Assembly (NCBI GenBank): GCA_039621445.1
Contig: CP154956.1
Coordinates: 19,619,295-19,683,294 of the forward strand
DNA from: Euglena gracilis
Lineage: Eukaryota > Euglenida > Euglenophyceae > Euglenales
Direction of reading: 5' to 3'
Length of the DNA stretch: 64,000 nt
Below are positions 19,270 through 28,575 of the stretch, one piece after another; within the stretch, counting starts at the first letter, position 1, and each line of letters opens with the position of its first letter. The notes beneath the pieces are model-generated. The model saw only the letters and a list, made by a program, of their open reading frames with translations. It was not told the DNA's origin and ran no database searches. The translations under genes and the position numbers were made by a program.

Positions 19270-20400
19270 GGGGGTCGGGCTCACAATGTCTTTGTGCTCC
19301 GCCCTCGGTGTCCCTTCCTCCCTTGTCGGTATTCCTCGAGGGAGTACAAGACACCTCGGGCTCCGCACTTTGCCATTGTGAGGCCAGATTGTGCACTGAA
19401 ATGAGGGGGGCCAGGGCATTTTCCAAGGTACCTTGGGCACCCAGTCTTTGATAATGGGCTGTAAAGGCCTCAACCCCTTTCCATTGCCCAATTTCACAAA
19501 CTTCTTGGGCTGAAAGGCCCAATTTCTGAGCAACCCAACCCCTGCCCCTCTGGTGGAGTGGGGTCCCCACACCTGGGGGGGTACCCCCTGTTTGGTCAAA
19601 AATTCTCTTGTAATAGAAGCAATTGTGTCAGCACTTATGGGTGTATAGGTGGGTTTTAAGGAAATCAGAAGGGGACCCCCAGGCTTTACGTAAAATCGGG
19701 TTGCGGCCACATAAGCCACAATTAAATGAAAGGGACTGATTTGCGGGCAGTGGGGAATTGACACAACTCTTTCCCACTTGTGGAATTTCTGTCCTTTACG
19801 TTTGATTTGAATGTAGGGTGCCCCCCCCCAACACACTTGTGGTTCTTTTGACTTGTGCCAAATCAGATGAACGGTATAAACACAGGATGCGTGAACAAAA
19901 AATGAGCTGTGTGCGCAATGCACAAATATCAGTGGGCACGGGCTGCCTTGCCAGCCCCAGGAGGATTGGGCGGGGATCCCAAAAAGCACTATATTTTCCC
20001 AGATTCTGGTTCCAAAGCCTTTTGTAAGGTGTTAATAAGGTATTAAATCTTAGGCCACCCAAGCCAGGGATCAAAAGCACAGCACTGTATGCATTACTGG
20101 CCTGGGCCTTTGAAAATTGAAAAAGTCGAATTAAAGCGTCAGCCACTTGGTCTGTGGTTGCTTTGGGGGGGGGCACCCCCATTTTGTCCAGAATGACCCA
20201 TAAAAGTGTAAAGGCACTTTGCCACCTTTTCAAAGTGGGGTTTCTTCCCAGGAAATCTGTAATGGTTGAATTTTCTATTTGTTTCCCCTCCAAAATTTGC
20301 CTGAGCAAATCATGCAAAGGAGGGGCCACCTGGGGCGTGGCATTTTTTCCCCTCTGCAATTGGTGAACATGCCCCTGTAGGGGGTGATTTTTAGGCAGGG
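19270..20400 (-). pseudogene. DIRS-2 tyrosine recombinase
   Basis: The frame ending at 19,796 has LHDLLRQILEGKQI and KATTDQVADALIRLFQFSKA, then LLIPGLGGLRFNTLL, then SSDLAQVKRTTSV (Arg region). The frame from 19,989 carries WGPHSTRGAGVGLL, with the H-x-x-R box. A frameshift moves to LSAQEVCEIGQWKGVEAFTA followed by HYQRLGA, with the likely nucleophile Tyr. The tail (DKGGRDTEGGAQRHCEPD) is encoded by the ICR. Breaks at about 19,800-19,830 and 19,530. The fold supplies site-specific integration of a circular DNA copy. Confidence 0.85.
19281..19386 (-). repeat. DIRS-2 internal complementary region
   Basis: Plus-strand TCACAATGTCTTTGTGCTCC through CCTCGAGGGAGTAC is the inverse of the left terminus (18,996-19,065). 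The adjoining CACCTCGGGCTCCGCAC through CATTGTGAGGCC is the exact inverse of 28,203-28,236. The join (GTACAAGACACC) marks the circle junction. Confidence 0.88.
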
Positions 20401-21110
20401 GGTCCCTGGAACTCTCATTTTTATTAATTGGGGACACCATGTGGCTGAATCCCAATAGGGGGTGACAATCAAAACTTTGATCCGTGGAAACATTCTTAAT
20501 CTGGGGAGAAATTTTTGGATTACAGACCAGGGGGGGTTTGCATAAAGATCCCCCATGTTGTCCAGTGGACATTGTAAAGCGTCCACTGCTGTGGCTTCCC
20601 AGTGGGGCCACCTGGCCACAAATTGTGGCAGTTTTCTGTTGCCTGGGGAGGCAAAGAGGTCTGTTTCTAGATTTATGCAATCTTTGAATTGCTGTTTCAG
20701 CCAGTGAAAAAGTTTGGGGTCGAGTGAGTAGTCCCCCCTGTCCATTTCCCATCTGCTTATGGGGTCTGCCAGGCATTCCTTTGATGGGCCCCAGTTTACT
20801 TGGAGATTGACATTTTTCTCCATGCACCATTTGAAAAATGGTCTTAGCATTGTGTTGAACGGGTCTTTCTTGCCCCCACCTTTTGTTAAATAATAATAAA
20901 TTACTTGATTGTCCACTGACAGGGACACAGTTTCTCCTGGCTTGCTAAGACTTTTTACTGTGCTTATGGCTGCACTTAACTCCTTTACATTGATGTGCAA
21001 AGTGGAGTTTTCTCTCCAAAACTCTTGGACAATTTTTCCAGTTCGAATGTCCAGCCCCACCCAGGCATGGGTGCTGCTGTCTGAGTGCAACTCTCTTGTT
21101 GCATTTTGGG
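20275..21110 (-). CDS. DIRS-2 RNase H and NPPW methyltransferase-like region
   Basis: A 271-codon open frame from 21,090. RNase H: HSDSSTHAWVGLDI, HINVKELSAAISTVK, SLSVDNQVIYYYL and CLADPISRW. Then LFASPGNRKLPQFVARWPHW, LYANPPWSVIQKFL (NPPW intact) and VLIVTPYWDSATW, with PRPRWPLL close to the end. It joins RT by a frameshift near 21,000-21,110 and the recombinase by another near 20,370. The NPPW module is a constant part of DIRS-type pol. Its enzymatic role is inferred from the motif. Confidence 0.85.
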
Positions 21111-22020
21111 GGAATGGCCTGCCCCCCCCCCCAGGTGTCCAGTAGAATTTTTATTTCCCTCAATTGGGCCTTTATTTTCTGTGAAATGGGATGTTTTGAA
21201 TCCCAGGGTGCCGTGGAATTTGCCACCAAAAATTTTGTCAGGGAATCCGTAAAAGCCCTTAAAAAGGGCAGGGCCATCAGGTTGCACCTTATTTTGCCCA
21301 AAATGGCAGCCAATTGCCTTTTTGACATGTAATCTTTTTTCACCATTTTTCCCAGCTGCTTTTTTACTGTATTTATTTTCTGAAGGGGCACCTGTAATTT
21401 TCCCTCTTGGAAGTTTAGTTGGAATCCAAGATGATTTACAATTTGGGTGGGCTGCAGGGTTGACTTTTTGACATTGATTTTGAACCCTGCTCTCAACAAA
21501 TGTCTGACCACTGTGTTGAGATGATGTTGTAAATTGTTTTGTGTTGGGGCCACCAGCAAAATGTCGTCCAGGTATATGAATACCTGAATGCCCCGTTTTC
21601 TCCAAAGTTTTTCGAAGGTTTTCACGACCCCCATGAAGATTTGGGGCATGACATTCAGGCCAAAACAGCCTGCCTGGATATCCCAGGTCTGTCCCCCCAC
21701 CTGATGTCTTAAAAATGGCCTTAGGGCCTGGCTCACTGGGATGTGAAAATAAGCATCCTTTAAATCGATTTTGGCTGCCCAGTGGCCTTTTTCCAAAGCA
21801 GGAAAAATATGTTGGATGTGGTCCAACTTGAAAGGTTTGACTTGGAACTGTTGATTTAGTTCCCTGCAGTCGCTTATCAGCCTCCATTTTGTTAGTCCCC
21901 CTTTTGGTTTTGAAATCAAAAACCAGGGTATCAGATGCTGGGAGTTTGAATTCACAACCCTCCTTACAGATCCAGTTTTTTCGTAGTCCTGCAGTATCTT
22001 TTCTGCTGGTTTAGGTCCAA
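21110..22020 (-). CDS. DIRS-2 reverse transcriptase
   Basis: An uninterrupted RT reading in the 720-codon minus frame ending at 20,945: KILQDYEKTGSVRRV, WRLISDCRELNQQFQVKPFK, LEKGHWAAKIDLKDAYFHIP, GCFGLNVMPQIFMGV and VFIYLDDILLVAPTQ. Next are FKINVKKSTLQPTQ and VNHLGFQLNF, with the thumb-like part after that. All RT motifs are intact, making this the best-preserved RT of the DIRS-1/2 subfamily. Its frame overlaps the Gag-like ORF (ending 21,964) in another frame, so translation would need frameshifting or a separate start. Confidence 0.9.
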
Positions 22021-23292
22021 ATTTGCTCTGGTTTTTGGGTGGGTGGACAATTTTGGGGGATGTGCCCAGGGGGTTTGAATTCCATCCCTGATGAGTTGAC
22101 ATGTTGCTTGAGGTGCATGTTTTTTCCACCATTTCAGGCTTTTTTGCAAACGTTGGTGCAGGGGGGTGTCTCCCCATTTTTCCTCCATGGAATTTATTTC
22201 CTGAAGTAAATGATTTTGGGGGGGCTGGGTGGGGGGTTTTGGACATTTCACCCCCAGGGATTGAGTACTTTGAAATGAACACTGGGGGGGTGTGCATGCA
22301 CTGTCTCCCTCTCCGCTCACAGACTCTCTTGTGCCGGACCTTGTCATCGGTGTTGTCAGATGACATACCATAGGGGGGCCTTCGAGGGTCCCCCCCTTGT
22401 TCTGATCTGCCCCTGCCATGGGAGAAGTAAATTGATCTGGGGGGTTGGCCCCCTTTTCCTCCAATGCCTCCTGTGGGGCATCCTCCTGGGGCTGCTGCAG
22501 TTGATTTATATAAGCTTTGCACCTTAGCTTCTGGGGGGCCATTTCTGGACCAACCCTTTGGCCCCCATGGCCTTGTTGACTCATCTGGCCTCCCTGGCCT
22601 GATAAATTCTGGCCTCCATGGCCCTGTAAAAACTGGCCGCCCTGGCCCTGCACTTTTTGGCCACCATGGCCGTGCAAATGACATTGAATGAAATTCTGCT
22701 CCAGTCCTTGGTCTCCCCTCCATGGGGCTGTTCTTGACCTTGGTCTCCAGCTCCATTGGAAATCTGGGGGGGCTGCTGTGCCCCCCCTTTGTCCCCTTGA
22801 GAGGGGTTGTTGTGCAAGCTGAATTGGGGGGTTGGACAGACCTTTTCTGCCCCTTCCTGAGGGGATTTGCTTGAAAAACTGGCCCCCATGGCCCTTGTGG
22901 TGTTGACCTCCTTGGCCTTGATTCCATCTCCCCCTCTTCTGGGCAATTTGTGCCCAGGCGACTGGGCGCCTTTGAGGGAGATGCCCCTGATGTGTGGGCT
23001 TTGATTGTCCAATTAGAAAGCGTTTTGGGCCTCCATGGCCCATTCCTTGCCCACCGAGGGCTGGGGCTGACTTCTGTCTTGTGGGCCTTCTGGCCACAAT
23101 GGTCCAAGGACCGTGGCCGTCAATGGGTGGGGTTCTGGGCTGGGAAATTTCTGGGGTGGGGGTCTGGGTGGGAAGAACGGCCACGGTTTGCCACGTGATA
23201 ACTGCATCTCCAAGGTCTCCAGCTGCTGCGGCCGCTCCTCCAGGACGTCCGTGATCATATGATTCCAATTTCTTCTCCAGTGCATAGCTCAT
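21964..23292 (-). CDS. DIRS-2 Gag-like ORF1 with GHGGQ repeats
   Basis: A 442-codon open frame starting MSYALEKKLESYDHGRPGG. It is dominated by Gly, Gln, His and Pro, with many GHGGQ/GQGGQ units (23,030-22,560). It ends in IRDGIQTPWAHPPKLSTHPK, which reads into the RT start in a different frame. No capsid or zinc finger is recognisable; in DIRS elements the first ORF is usually called Gag-like. The start codon is 163 bases inside the inner edge of the ITR, a sensible leader length. Confidence 0.7.
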   Translation of the reverse strand: MSYALEKKLESYDHGRPGGAAAAAGDLGDAVITWQTVAVLPTQTPTPEISQPRTPPIDGHGPWTIVARRPTRQKSAPALGGQGMGHGGPKRFLIGQSKPTHQGHLPQRRPVAWAQIAQKRGRWNQGQGGQHHKGHGGQFFKQIPSGRGRKGLSNPPIQLAQQPLSRGQRGGTAAPPDFQWSWRPRSRTAPWRGDQGLEQNFIQCHLHGHGGQKVQGQGGQFLQGHGGQNLSGQGGQMSQQGHGGQRVGPEMAPQKLRCKAYINQLQQPQEDAPQEALEEKGANPPDQFTSPMAGADQNKGGTLEGPPMVCHLTTPMTRSGTRESVSGEGDSACTPPQCSFQSTQSLGVKCPKPPTQPPQNHLLQEINSMEEKWGDTPLHQRLQKSLKWWKKHAPQATCQLIRDGIQTPWAHPPKLSTHPKTRANLDLNQQKRYCRTTKKLDL

Positions 23293-23451
23293 CGACGTCG
23301 AAATTGAAATTGATAATTGAATTCTTCAATTGATATTCGTCTGGTTCGTGTTCTTCTGGATATTGAATTGATATTGACTTCTTGTTTCGGTTGTTCTTCG
23401 TTCGTGAACTTTGTTCCTTTCTTCTGGGTGTCGAAGGGCAAGTTAAGAATC

Positions 23452-23516
23452 AGCCAACTCCGGCGAAAAAAGGCACTAAGCGGGACCTCCTAACCCAGCG
23501 CGCAACAAACAATCAC
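23452..23516 (-). repeat. DIRS-2 right terminus, inner part
   Basis: AGCCAACTCCGGCG through GCACTAAGCGGGACCTCC (to 23,490), then TAACCCAGCGCGCAACAAAC and AATCAC. It is the inverse of 19,089-19,154. The terminus stops abruptly at 23,516 and resumes at 28,179. Confidence 0.9.
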
Positions 23517-23655
23517 AGACCAGTCGGGCTCCGCACTGCGAGATGGTGAGGTCCTAATTTCCTTGCCGGCTGTTGTGTTCTGGTGTGTTTGTGCGTGCGC
23601 GGGGGGTGCTTCTTACTGCTTTTTTTTTTTTTTGTTGCCGGAGTTGGCTGATTCC
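23517..23655 (+). repeat. DIRS-3 left terminus
   Basis: Outer extension (23,517-23,552) equals the inverse of the start of the ICR. The ITR core with CCTTGCCGGCTGTTGTGTTC, TGCGTGCGCGGGGGGTGC and GTTGCCGGAGTTGGCT is the inverse of 28,022-28,115. A 15-base T run is peculiar to this copy. Confidence 0.9.
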
Positions 23656-23770
23656 TATTTCTGCCCTTCGACCTCAAGGAGAAAGAATTTCAAACTCTAC
23701 GAGTGCGGTCCATACGGAAGACAAAGACCGTCAAACAATCAAACACGTGTTCAACGGAATTCAATGAAAG

Positions 23771-25069
23771 ATGTGTTGGAAAAATTTTCAAGCTGTCAAG
23801 AGGAAGTGGGAACACAAGGAAGTTCAAGACAGACAGCCGAAGATGGGAAACACCGAGGAACTGCAGGCGCTGGAGTACCTGATGGAGCAGGGCCAACACG
23901 TCCGTCCGTGGCCGTCGCAACCCTTCCGCCCCCCAGTTCGTCAAATATTTCCTGTTTTCAACAAAGCTTCTGTGACGGCCATGGACCGTGGACACTTGTG
24001 GTCAGAGCAAAGCGCCGGAGAAGCCATCCAGGGCAAGGCCCATTGGGTCATGGGGACCCATCACAGTCATCAATCAAGGAAACATTGTCAGGAGAGGGAA
24101 AAACAGGTCTGGCAGACTACCCATTCCCCTTCTCATCCCCACCCCTATGGCAGGGAAAAGATGACCAGTTCAAAGGTTTCAAGTCAGGAAGGGAGAAACC
24201 CTCCTGAAAATGGCCATGGCGGCCATCTATCTACAAGGCCTGGGGCCCAAGGCTATGGCAGCCATCATTCAAACGGGCATGGTGCCCAATTTCAAGGACA
24301 CAGAACCCAGAATCCCAGCAGGCGACCCCAGTGGGGAGAGGTATGTCCAACTATCCCCCCAGAGCTCTCAAAATCATTCCCCCCAGGGGAAGCAAGCCTC
24401 AGCCAAGACAGGTGGCATCGAACCCCTCAGGGAAATTCAGCCATGGTGGCTTACCTGGGGAACCAAGAGGGGAAAAGAAGACACAAGAAAAGTGCTGGAG
24501 AGAAGGTCAATGGAGACCAAGAAGGCAAGATGGCCCTGAAGGCCAATGGAGGCCATTACAATCAAGATATCAAGGCCAATGGAGGCCATTTCAAGCAAAT
24601 TCAGGTGGCCACGGGAGGCCAGTACATTCAAGATATCAGCCCTTGGGGGGGAGGCCCAAGATTGGCTACACCAGGGCCCCCCCAGAAGATAATCAGCCCT
24701 CACCGCCCAGCATTATATGTACCTCCCCACCACAGACCTTCCCCCATTTGTCAAAAACAGGGGGAAAGCCTGTCTTTGAACAGCCCTATGGCAGGGCCAG
24801 AGGTGACCCCAGTGATGGGGCAGCCAGAGAGCACCCCAGTGAGGGGGCAGCCAGGGGGAAGGACCCCAGTGATGGGTCCTGTGGAATCCCCAGACACATT
24901 ACACCCAGGGGTACCCCCTTTCAGAGCCCTGCAGGCCAGTATCCCCCATTGGGAAAAGGCAGGAGCCAGCAGAGAGGTATTAAACCTGATAAGGGAAGGT
25001 GTTATGGCAGATCTTCCCCTCCCCCCTCAAATGTCCAAAAAAGTTCCCTTCAAAACCCCCAAGAAATAA
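23771..25069 (+). CDS. DIRS-3 Gag-like ORF1
   Basis: A 432-codon open frame starting MCWKNFQAVKRKWEHKEVQD. A low-complexity middle part has repeated KANGGHYNQ, KANGGHFKQ and QGYGSHH units, followed by Pro/Gly-rich GPEVTPVMGQPESTPVRGQP. It ends LPLPPQMSKKVPFKTPKK, just before the RT frame. It corresponds to the 453-codon ORF1 of DIRS-4, which reads on further into RT because it lacks the stop near 25,067-25,069. No capsid or zinc knuckle seen. Confidence 0.7.
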   Translation: MCWKNFQAVKRKWEHKEVQDRQPKMGNTEELQALEYLMEQGQHVRPWPSQPFRPPVRQIFPVFNKASVTAMDRGHLWSEQSAGEAIQGKAHWVMGTHHSHQSRKHCQEREKQVWQTTHSPSHPHPYGREKMTSSKVSSQEGRNPPENGHGGHLSTRPGAQGYGSHHSNGHGAQFQGHRTQNPSRRPQWGEVCPTIPPELSKSFPPGEASLSQDRWHRTPQGNSAMVAYLGNQEGKRRHKKSAGEKVNGDQEGKMALKANGGHYNQDIKANGGHFKQIQVATGGQYIQDISPWGGGPRLATPGPPQKIISPHRPALYVPPHHRPSPICQKQGESLSLNSPMAGPEVTPVMGQPESTPVRGQPGGRTPVMGPVESPDTLHPGVPPFRALQASIPHWEKAGASREVLNLIREGVMADLPLPPQMSKKVPFKTPKK

Positions 25070-25072
25070 TGA

Positions 25073-25734
25073 CTGCCTAAAAAATTCTGAGAGAGTACGA
25101 ATGTGCAGGGGCAACCAGGCAAATCAACCCGGAGGAGGCAAAACATTTTGTCCCTTATTTCATCATTTCCAAAAAGGAAGGGGAAAAGACAAAGGAAAGA
25201 CTAATTTCAGACTGTCGACAGTTAAATCTCCACTTCACCCCCCAGAAGTTCAGATTAGAACACATGGGAAACATTTTCCCATACCTGAGAAAAGGGTGGT
25301 TTTGTGGAAAGATCGATTTCAAAGATGCTTATTTTCACCTAAAACTGCACAGCAGCCTAGAAAAACATGTCTGCATGCAAGTGGGGGGGGGAAACTTGGC
25401 AGTTTCAAGCTGCATGTTTTGGCATCAGCAGCCTGCCACAAAAGTTTATGACTCTCATGAGAGTCTGGGAAAGGAAATGGAGAAAGGAGGTAAAGGTAGT
25501 CTTCATCTACCTAGACGACATTTTGCTGTTAGCCCCCAGCAAAAAGACAGCAGCCCAGCATTTGGCAGAAATAAAGCAGGACCTTTTATTGGCAGGTTTC
25601 AGATTAAACCTCCCCAAATCTTGTCTAGAACCTACACAGGAGATAAAACATTTGGGCCAGTGGGTCAATTTGAAAAGGGCCAGCTGGAAATTCCACAGGA
25701 AAAACTTAAATCCTTAAGAAAGGAGCTGTGAAAA
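25073..25734 (+). pseudogene. DIRS-3 reverse transcriptase
   Basis: After a TAA at 25,078-25,080 (CAA-type codon in DIRS-4), motifs run as REYECAGATRQINPEEAKHF, ERLISDCRQLNLHFTPQKFR, WFCGKIDFKDAYFHLKLHSS, then (other frame, from 25,367) TWQFQAACFGISSLPQKFM and VVFIYLDDILLLAPSKKTAA with intact YLDD at about 25,506-25,520. An extra G in the run at 25,382-25,390 causes the mid-domain frameshift. RT activity is lost in this copy. Confidence 0.88.
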
Positions 25735-26829
25735 GTGCTCACAGCACAAAAAATGAGCTGCAGAAAACTCAGCTCTATTGTGGGGCAGGTCAGAAGCTAT
25801 TTAGTCTCCATGCCCTTTCGCAGAATTCTGACAGATCAACTTTGCAAAGTGGTGGATTTGCACACAAAGTGGGGTTGGGACCACACCCTAACCATTCCCC
25901 AGGGGGTCAAAGATCAAATTGTGGAGTTAAAAGCGTTTTTGCAGCCAGGTGTGGGCAGAGCCTTTCAATCCCAGGCCTCTCAGGAACTGTTTTCAGACAG
26001 CAGCACCTGGCAGTGGGGGGGGCTGGACAAAAACTCAGGCCAAAGAGTGCAGGATTTTTGGAGGGACCTGCACATCCTTCACATCAACCAAAAAGAATTG
26101 ATGTTAGCAGTGGAGACAGTAAAAAGTCTGGCAAAACCAAAACAAACAATAATGCTTCATGTGGACAGCCAAGTGGCTGTAAGTTATTTTACAAAATGGG
26201 GAGGCAGAAAGCCTTACCTAAATTCCATTTTAAAACCCCTGCTGTATCATTGCCAAGAAAAGCAAATCAATTTGCAGGTGGTTTGGGTTCCCACAAAAGA
26301 GCAATTGGCAGACTCCCTGACCAGGGAGCAAAAGGACCCAGGGGATTACACCCTAAACCTACACATCTTTCACCAAATTCTGAAATTTTTCAGACAGGAC
26401 ATCACCCCAGAGGTGGACATGTTTTGCACACCCAGAAACAAAAAATTCCCCAAGTTTGTTTGTCGATACCCCCACCAAGGGGCTTTGCTAGTGGAAGCCT
26501 TGAAGGCAGATTTGAGGGGCCTCCCCCCAGTTTATGCAAACCCCCCCTGGAGCATCATTCCCCAATGGTTTCAGAGATTAATGGTAAACCCAGACCTGAC
26601 TTGCCTGTTGATCGTACCCCACTGGGCTTCAACATCATGGTGGCGCCAATTAATGGCAATCAGAAAGCCAGGCAGCAACGTTTTGTTGGTACCCCCCCAA
26701 TGGGGTCTATTCACCAACTGCTGGGGGGAGGAGATGCCCCCCACAAGGTGGAAATTGGCCTGCTTGATTGTGTCAGGCAAATATTACAATCCCAGGAAGT
26801 TTCGATGTCCAGTATCGACACTTACATAA
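25735..26829 (+). CDS. DIRS-3 RNase H and NPPW methyltransferase-like region
   Basis: A 364-codon open frame. RNase H: LFSDSSTWQWGGLDKNSGQR, LHINQKELMLAVETVK, IMLHVDSQVAVSYFTKWGG and QLADSLTREQKDPGDY. The second module has VDMFCTPRNKKFPKFVCRYP, LPPVYANPPWSIIPQWFQRL (NPPW near 26,541-26,552) and CLLIVPHWASTSWWRQL, then PPTRWKLACLIVSGKYY. The frame ends at 26,829, where a shift leads into the recombinase. It closely matches the DIRS-4 copy residue by residue. Confidence 0.88.
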   Translation: MLTAQKMSCRKLSSIVGQVRSYLVSMPFRRILTDQLCKVVDLHTKWGWDHTLTIPQGVKDQIVELKAFLQPGVGRAFQSQASQELFSDSSTWQWGGLDKNSGQRVQDFWRDLHILHINQKELMLAVETVKSLAKPKQTIMLHVDSQVAVSYFTKWGGRKPYLNSILKPLLYHCQEKQINLQVVWVPTKEQLADSLTREQKDPGDYTLNLHIFHQILKFFRQDITPEVDMFCTPRNKKFPKFVCRYPHQGALLVEALKADLRGLPPVYANPPWSIIPQWFQRLMVNPDLTCLLIVPHWASTSWWRQLMAIRKPGSNVLLVPPQWGLFTNCWGEEMPPTRWKLACLIVSGKYYNPRKFRCPVSTLT

Positions 26830-26840
26830 AAAATCTGTGA

Positions 26841-27954
26841 AATGTCAAGAGATATGATTCAGCCTTCAGGACATTGGTGGGCCAATTGTTGCACAAAGGG
26901 GTGCCCCTGCAGGACTGCACAGTCCACAAGATGGCCGAGGCCATCCTTGATTTGGCTGTTCACAGCCTCAATACTGCACGAAATGCATATGCAGCAGTTT
27001 TATTACTCCCAGGGTTTGGGTCATTGAGGTTTTCCCCTCTTTTATCTCCATTGAAAAGGAAATGGAATTCCAATGTCTGCAAGTATGCCCATTTCTGGGA
27101 CCCCACTGATTTTCTTAACAACATCATCAGACAATCCAGACCCCTCTCAGAACTCTCTGTGAAAGAGCTCAGAAACAAACTCATCATTTGTTGGAGGCTT
27201 TTGGCCCTCCACAGGGGGGTTGATTTAGCCAGGACACAGCGAAAAATCAGTTTCGTGGGAGAAAAAATTTTCATTTTATTACAAAGGAAAGGGTGGCAAT
27301 TCCCAAGATGGGAGGAAGTTTTGAATTTACCACACACACACCCCTCATCATCCCCTGGCATTTATTGAAAGAGTATGTGGAAAGGACAGCCCACATGGTT
27401 GGACACAAAAATAATTTGTTATGGACTTTGGATGGTAAAAGACCTTTGACATCCGAAAGGGTGAATTCCCTTACCAAAGAAATTCTGCAAGAGGGGGGGT
27501 GTACACCAACCACTGGAAACCCCACAGCACCAGAGGGGCTGGGGTTTTATGGTGGAAAAATGCTGGTTTACAAGTGGAGGAAGTCCAGCAGCTGGGTCAG
27601 TGGAAAAATTTTGGGGCCTTCCAAGCTCATTATTTGCGACTGGGAGTCGTGTCAAAAATTCAACAGATTATGGCCCAAAGGGGGGTGCGCAGTACCTCAC
27701 CATCTCGCAGTGCGGAGCCCGACTGGTCTCGGACTCCCACGACAGAGGAAGGGGGAGGAAGGGACCAAGAGGGCGAAGCACAAGAAGGTGGCGAGCCCAA
27801 CCCCCCCACCCAAAAGATCAGCAGAAAAATAAAAACATCCCAACCAGAAAGGGGACCCCCGACCAAGCAGCCCCAACCACCCACCCAGAAACACACCAGC
27901 AAGAGAAAACCATCCCCATCGAGGGCGGGGGGCCCACCAAGAAACCATGCGTGA
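26841..27954 (+). pseudogene. DIRS-3 tyrosine recombinase
   Basis: The frame from 26,874 has VGQLLHKGVPLQDCTVHKMA, LNTARNAYAAVLLLPGFGSL and LALHRGVDLARTQRKISFVG (Arg region). A frameshift near 27,290 leads to HTPLIIPWHLLKEYVERTAH and VGHKNNLLWTLDGKRPLTSE. Another near 27,500 leads to HWKPHSTRGAGVLWWKNAGL (HxxR), then QLGQWKNFGAFQAHYLRLG, with the probable nucleophile Tyr. The C-terminal tail is Lys/Pro-rich and partly encoded by the ICR. All catalytic motifs are present in pieces. Confidence 0.88.
27694..27795 (+). repeat. DIRS-3 internal complementary region
   Basis: ACCTCACCATCTCGCAGTGC to GACTGGT is the exact inverse of 23,519-23,552. From TCGGACTCCCACGACAGAGG to AAGAAGGTGGCGAG it is the inverse of the outer right terminus (28,115-28,178). 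It lies inside the recombinase frame. Confidence 0.92.
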
Positions 27955-28021
27955 GGGGGCGGGGAGGGGGGGGGCCACGACGGTTCCAGTTCGCCAAGGT
28001 GTCGGACGAGGCCTCATCATC

Positions 28022-28178
28022 GCCAACTCCGGCAACAAAGGCGCAGAAAGAAGCACCCCCCGCGCACGCACAAACACACCAGAACACAACAGCCGGCAAG
28101 GAAAGCAGGACCTCACCATCTTCTTGTGCTTCGCCCTCTTGGTCCCTTCATCCCCCTTCCTCTGTCGTGGGAGTCCGA
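28022..28178 (+). repeat. DIRS-3 right terminus
   Basis: Inverse of the left terminus for about 100 bases (GCCAACTCCGGCAACAAAGG through CAGCCGGCAAGG), then its own outer extension CATCTTCTTGTGCTTCGCCC to GGGAGTCCGA, which is matched by the ICR. Confidence 0.9.
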
Positions 28179-28236
28179 CAACACCGCCGGCGAGCAAGGC
28201 ATGGCCTCACAATGGCAAAGTGCGGAGCCCGAGGTG
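28179..28236 (-). repeat. DIRS-2 right terminus, outer part
   Basis: CAACACCGCCGGCGAGCAAG, then GGCCTCACAATGGCAAAGTG and CGGAGCCCGAGGTG. The first part continues the terminus broken off at 23,516. The second is the exact inverse of the DIRS-2 ICR at 19,352-19,386. Confidence 0.9.
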
Positions 28237-28293
28237 GCGTCCCCAGGCCTCGCTGTAGATGCTCTCGTCTGTAGAAAACAGCGTCTCTGGTGT

Positions 28294-28410
28294 GACCATT
28301 CTGGCTTCGCACACTTTGGGGGTGAGATCCTGCTAGTGTGCCGGCTCACCCCCCTCTTGTGCTCCGCCCTCATGGTCATTTCCTCCCTGGTCATTCTTCC
28401 GGGAGTACTC
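28294..28410 (+). mobile_element. Miniature or solo DIRS terminus relic
   Basis: GACCATTCTGGCTTCGCACA with GGTGAGATCCTGCT resembles the left terminus of DIRS-4 (GACCATTCGGGCTCCGCACT). Straight after GCCGGC follows CACCCCCCTCTTGTGCTCCG through CCGGGAGTACTC, which resembles the right terminus (ACCATCTTGTGCTTCGCCCT ... GGGAGTCCGA). The whole interior of a DIRS element is thus missing. It is followed directly by the GT microsatellite. Confidence 0.55.
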
Positions 28411-28450
28411 GTGTGTGTGTGTGTGTGTGCGTGTGTGTGTGTGTGTGTGT
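28411..28450. repeat. GT microsatellite, left part
   Basis: Forty bases of GT with one GC. It continues at 33,027 after DIRS-4. Confidence 0.9.
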
Positions 28451-28575
28451 GACCATTCGGGCTCCGCACTGCGAGATGGTGAGGTACTGCTTTCCTTGCC
28501 GGCTGTTCTGTTCCTGGTGTGTTTGTGCGTGCGCGGGGGGTGCTTCTTACTGCTTTTTGTTGCCGGAGTTGGCTG
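28451..28575 (+). repeat. DIRS-4 left terminus
   Basis: Outer part to about 28,485, then the ITR core with CCTTGCCGGCTGTTCTGTTC and GTTGCCGGAGTTGGCT. Inverse of the right terminus at 32,875-32,968. Confidence 0.9.

Larger units (their letters stand above)
23517..28178 (+). mobile_element. DIRS-3, DIRS-type retrotransposon nested in DIRS-2
   Basis: Begins AGACCAGTCGGGCTCCGC and ends GTCGTGGGAGTCCGA. The ICR at 27,694-27,795 contains the inverse of both ends joined as ACTGGTCTCGGACTCCC. The left terminus runs to about 23,655 and the right terminus starts at about 28,022. Flanking CAATCAC and CAACACC rebuild the uninterrupted DIRS-2 terminus with a single shared A and no target-site duplication, as expected for tyrosine-recombinase insertion. 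ORFs: Gag-like 23,771-25,069, RT, RNase H/NPPW domain, recombinase. The nesting shows it is younger than DIRS-2. Confidence 0.92.
18996..28236 (-). mobile_element. DIRS-2, DIRS-type retrotransposon (contains nested DIRS-3)
   Basis: Minus-oriented. The left terminus spans 18,996-19,154. The right terminus core is 23,452-23,516, continuing after the nested DIRS-3 (23,517-28,178) at 28,179-28,236. The ICR at 19,281-19,386 joins the reverse complements of both outer extensions and so proves both ends. Without the insert the element is about 4.58 kb. ORFs: Gag-like 23,292-21,964; RT about 22,020-21,110; RNase H/NPPW domain 21,090-20,275; tyrosine recombinase about 20,390-19,270. It has fewer breaks than DIRS-1. 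Confidence 0.9.

Noticed and set aside
20945-23107. 720-codon frame of DIRS-2 as a Gag-RT fusion
   Set aside because: Upstream of about 22,020 this frame is the shadow of the GHGGQ-repeat ORF. The regular repeat pattern is in the overlapping 442-codon frame.
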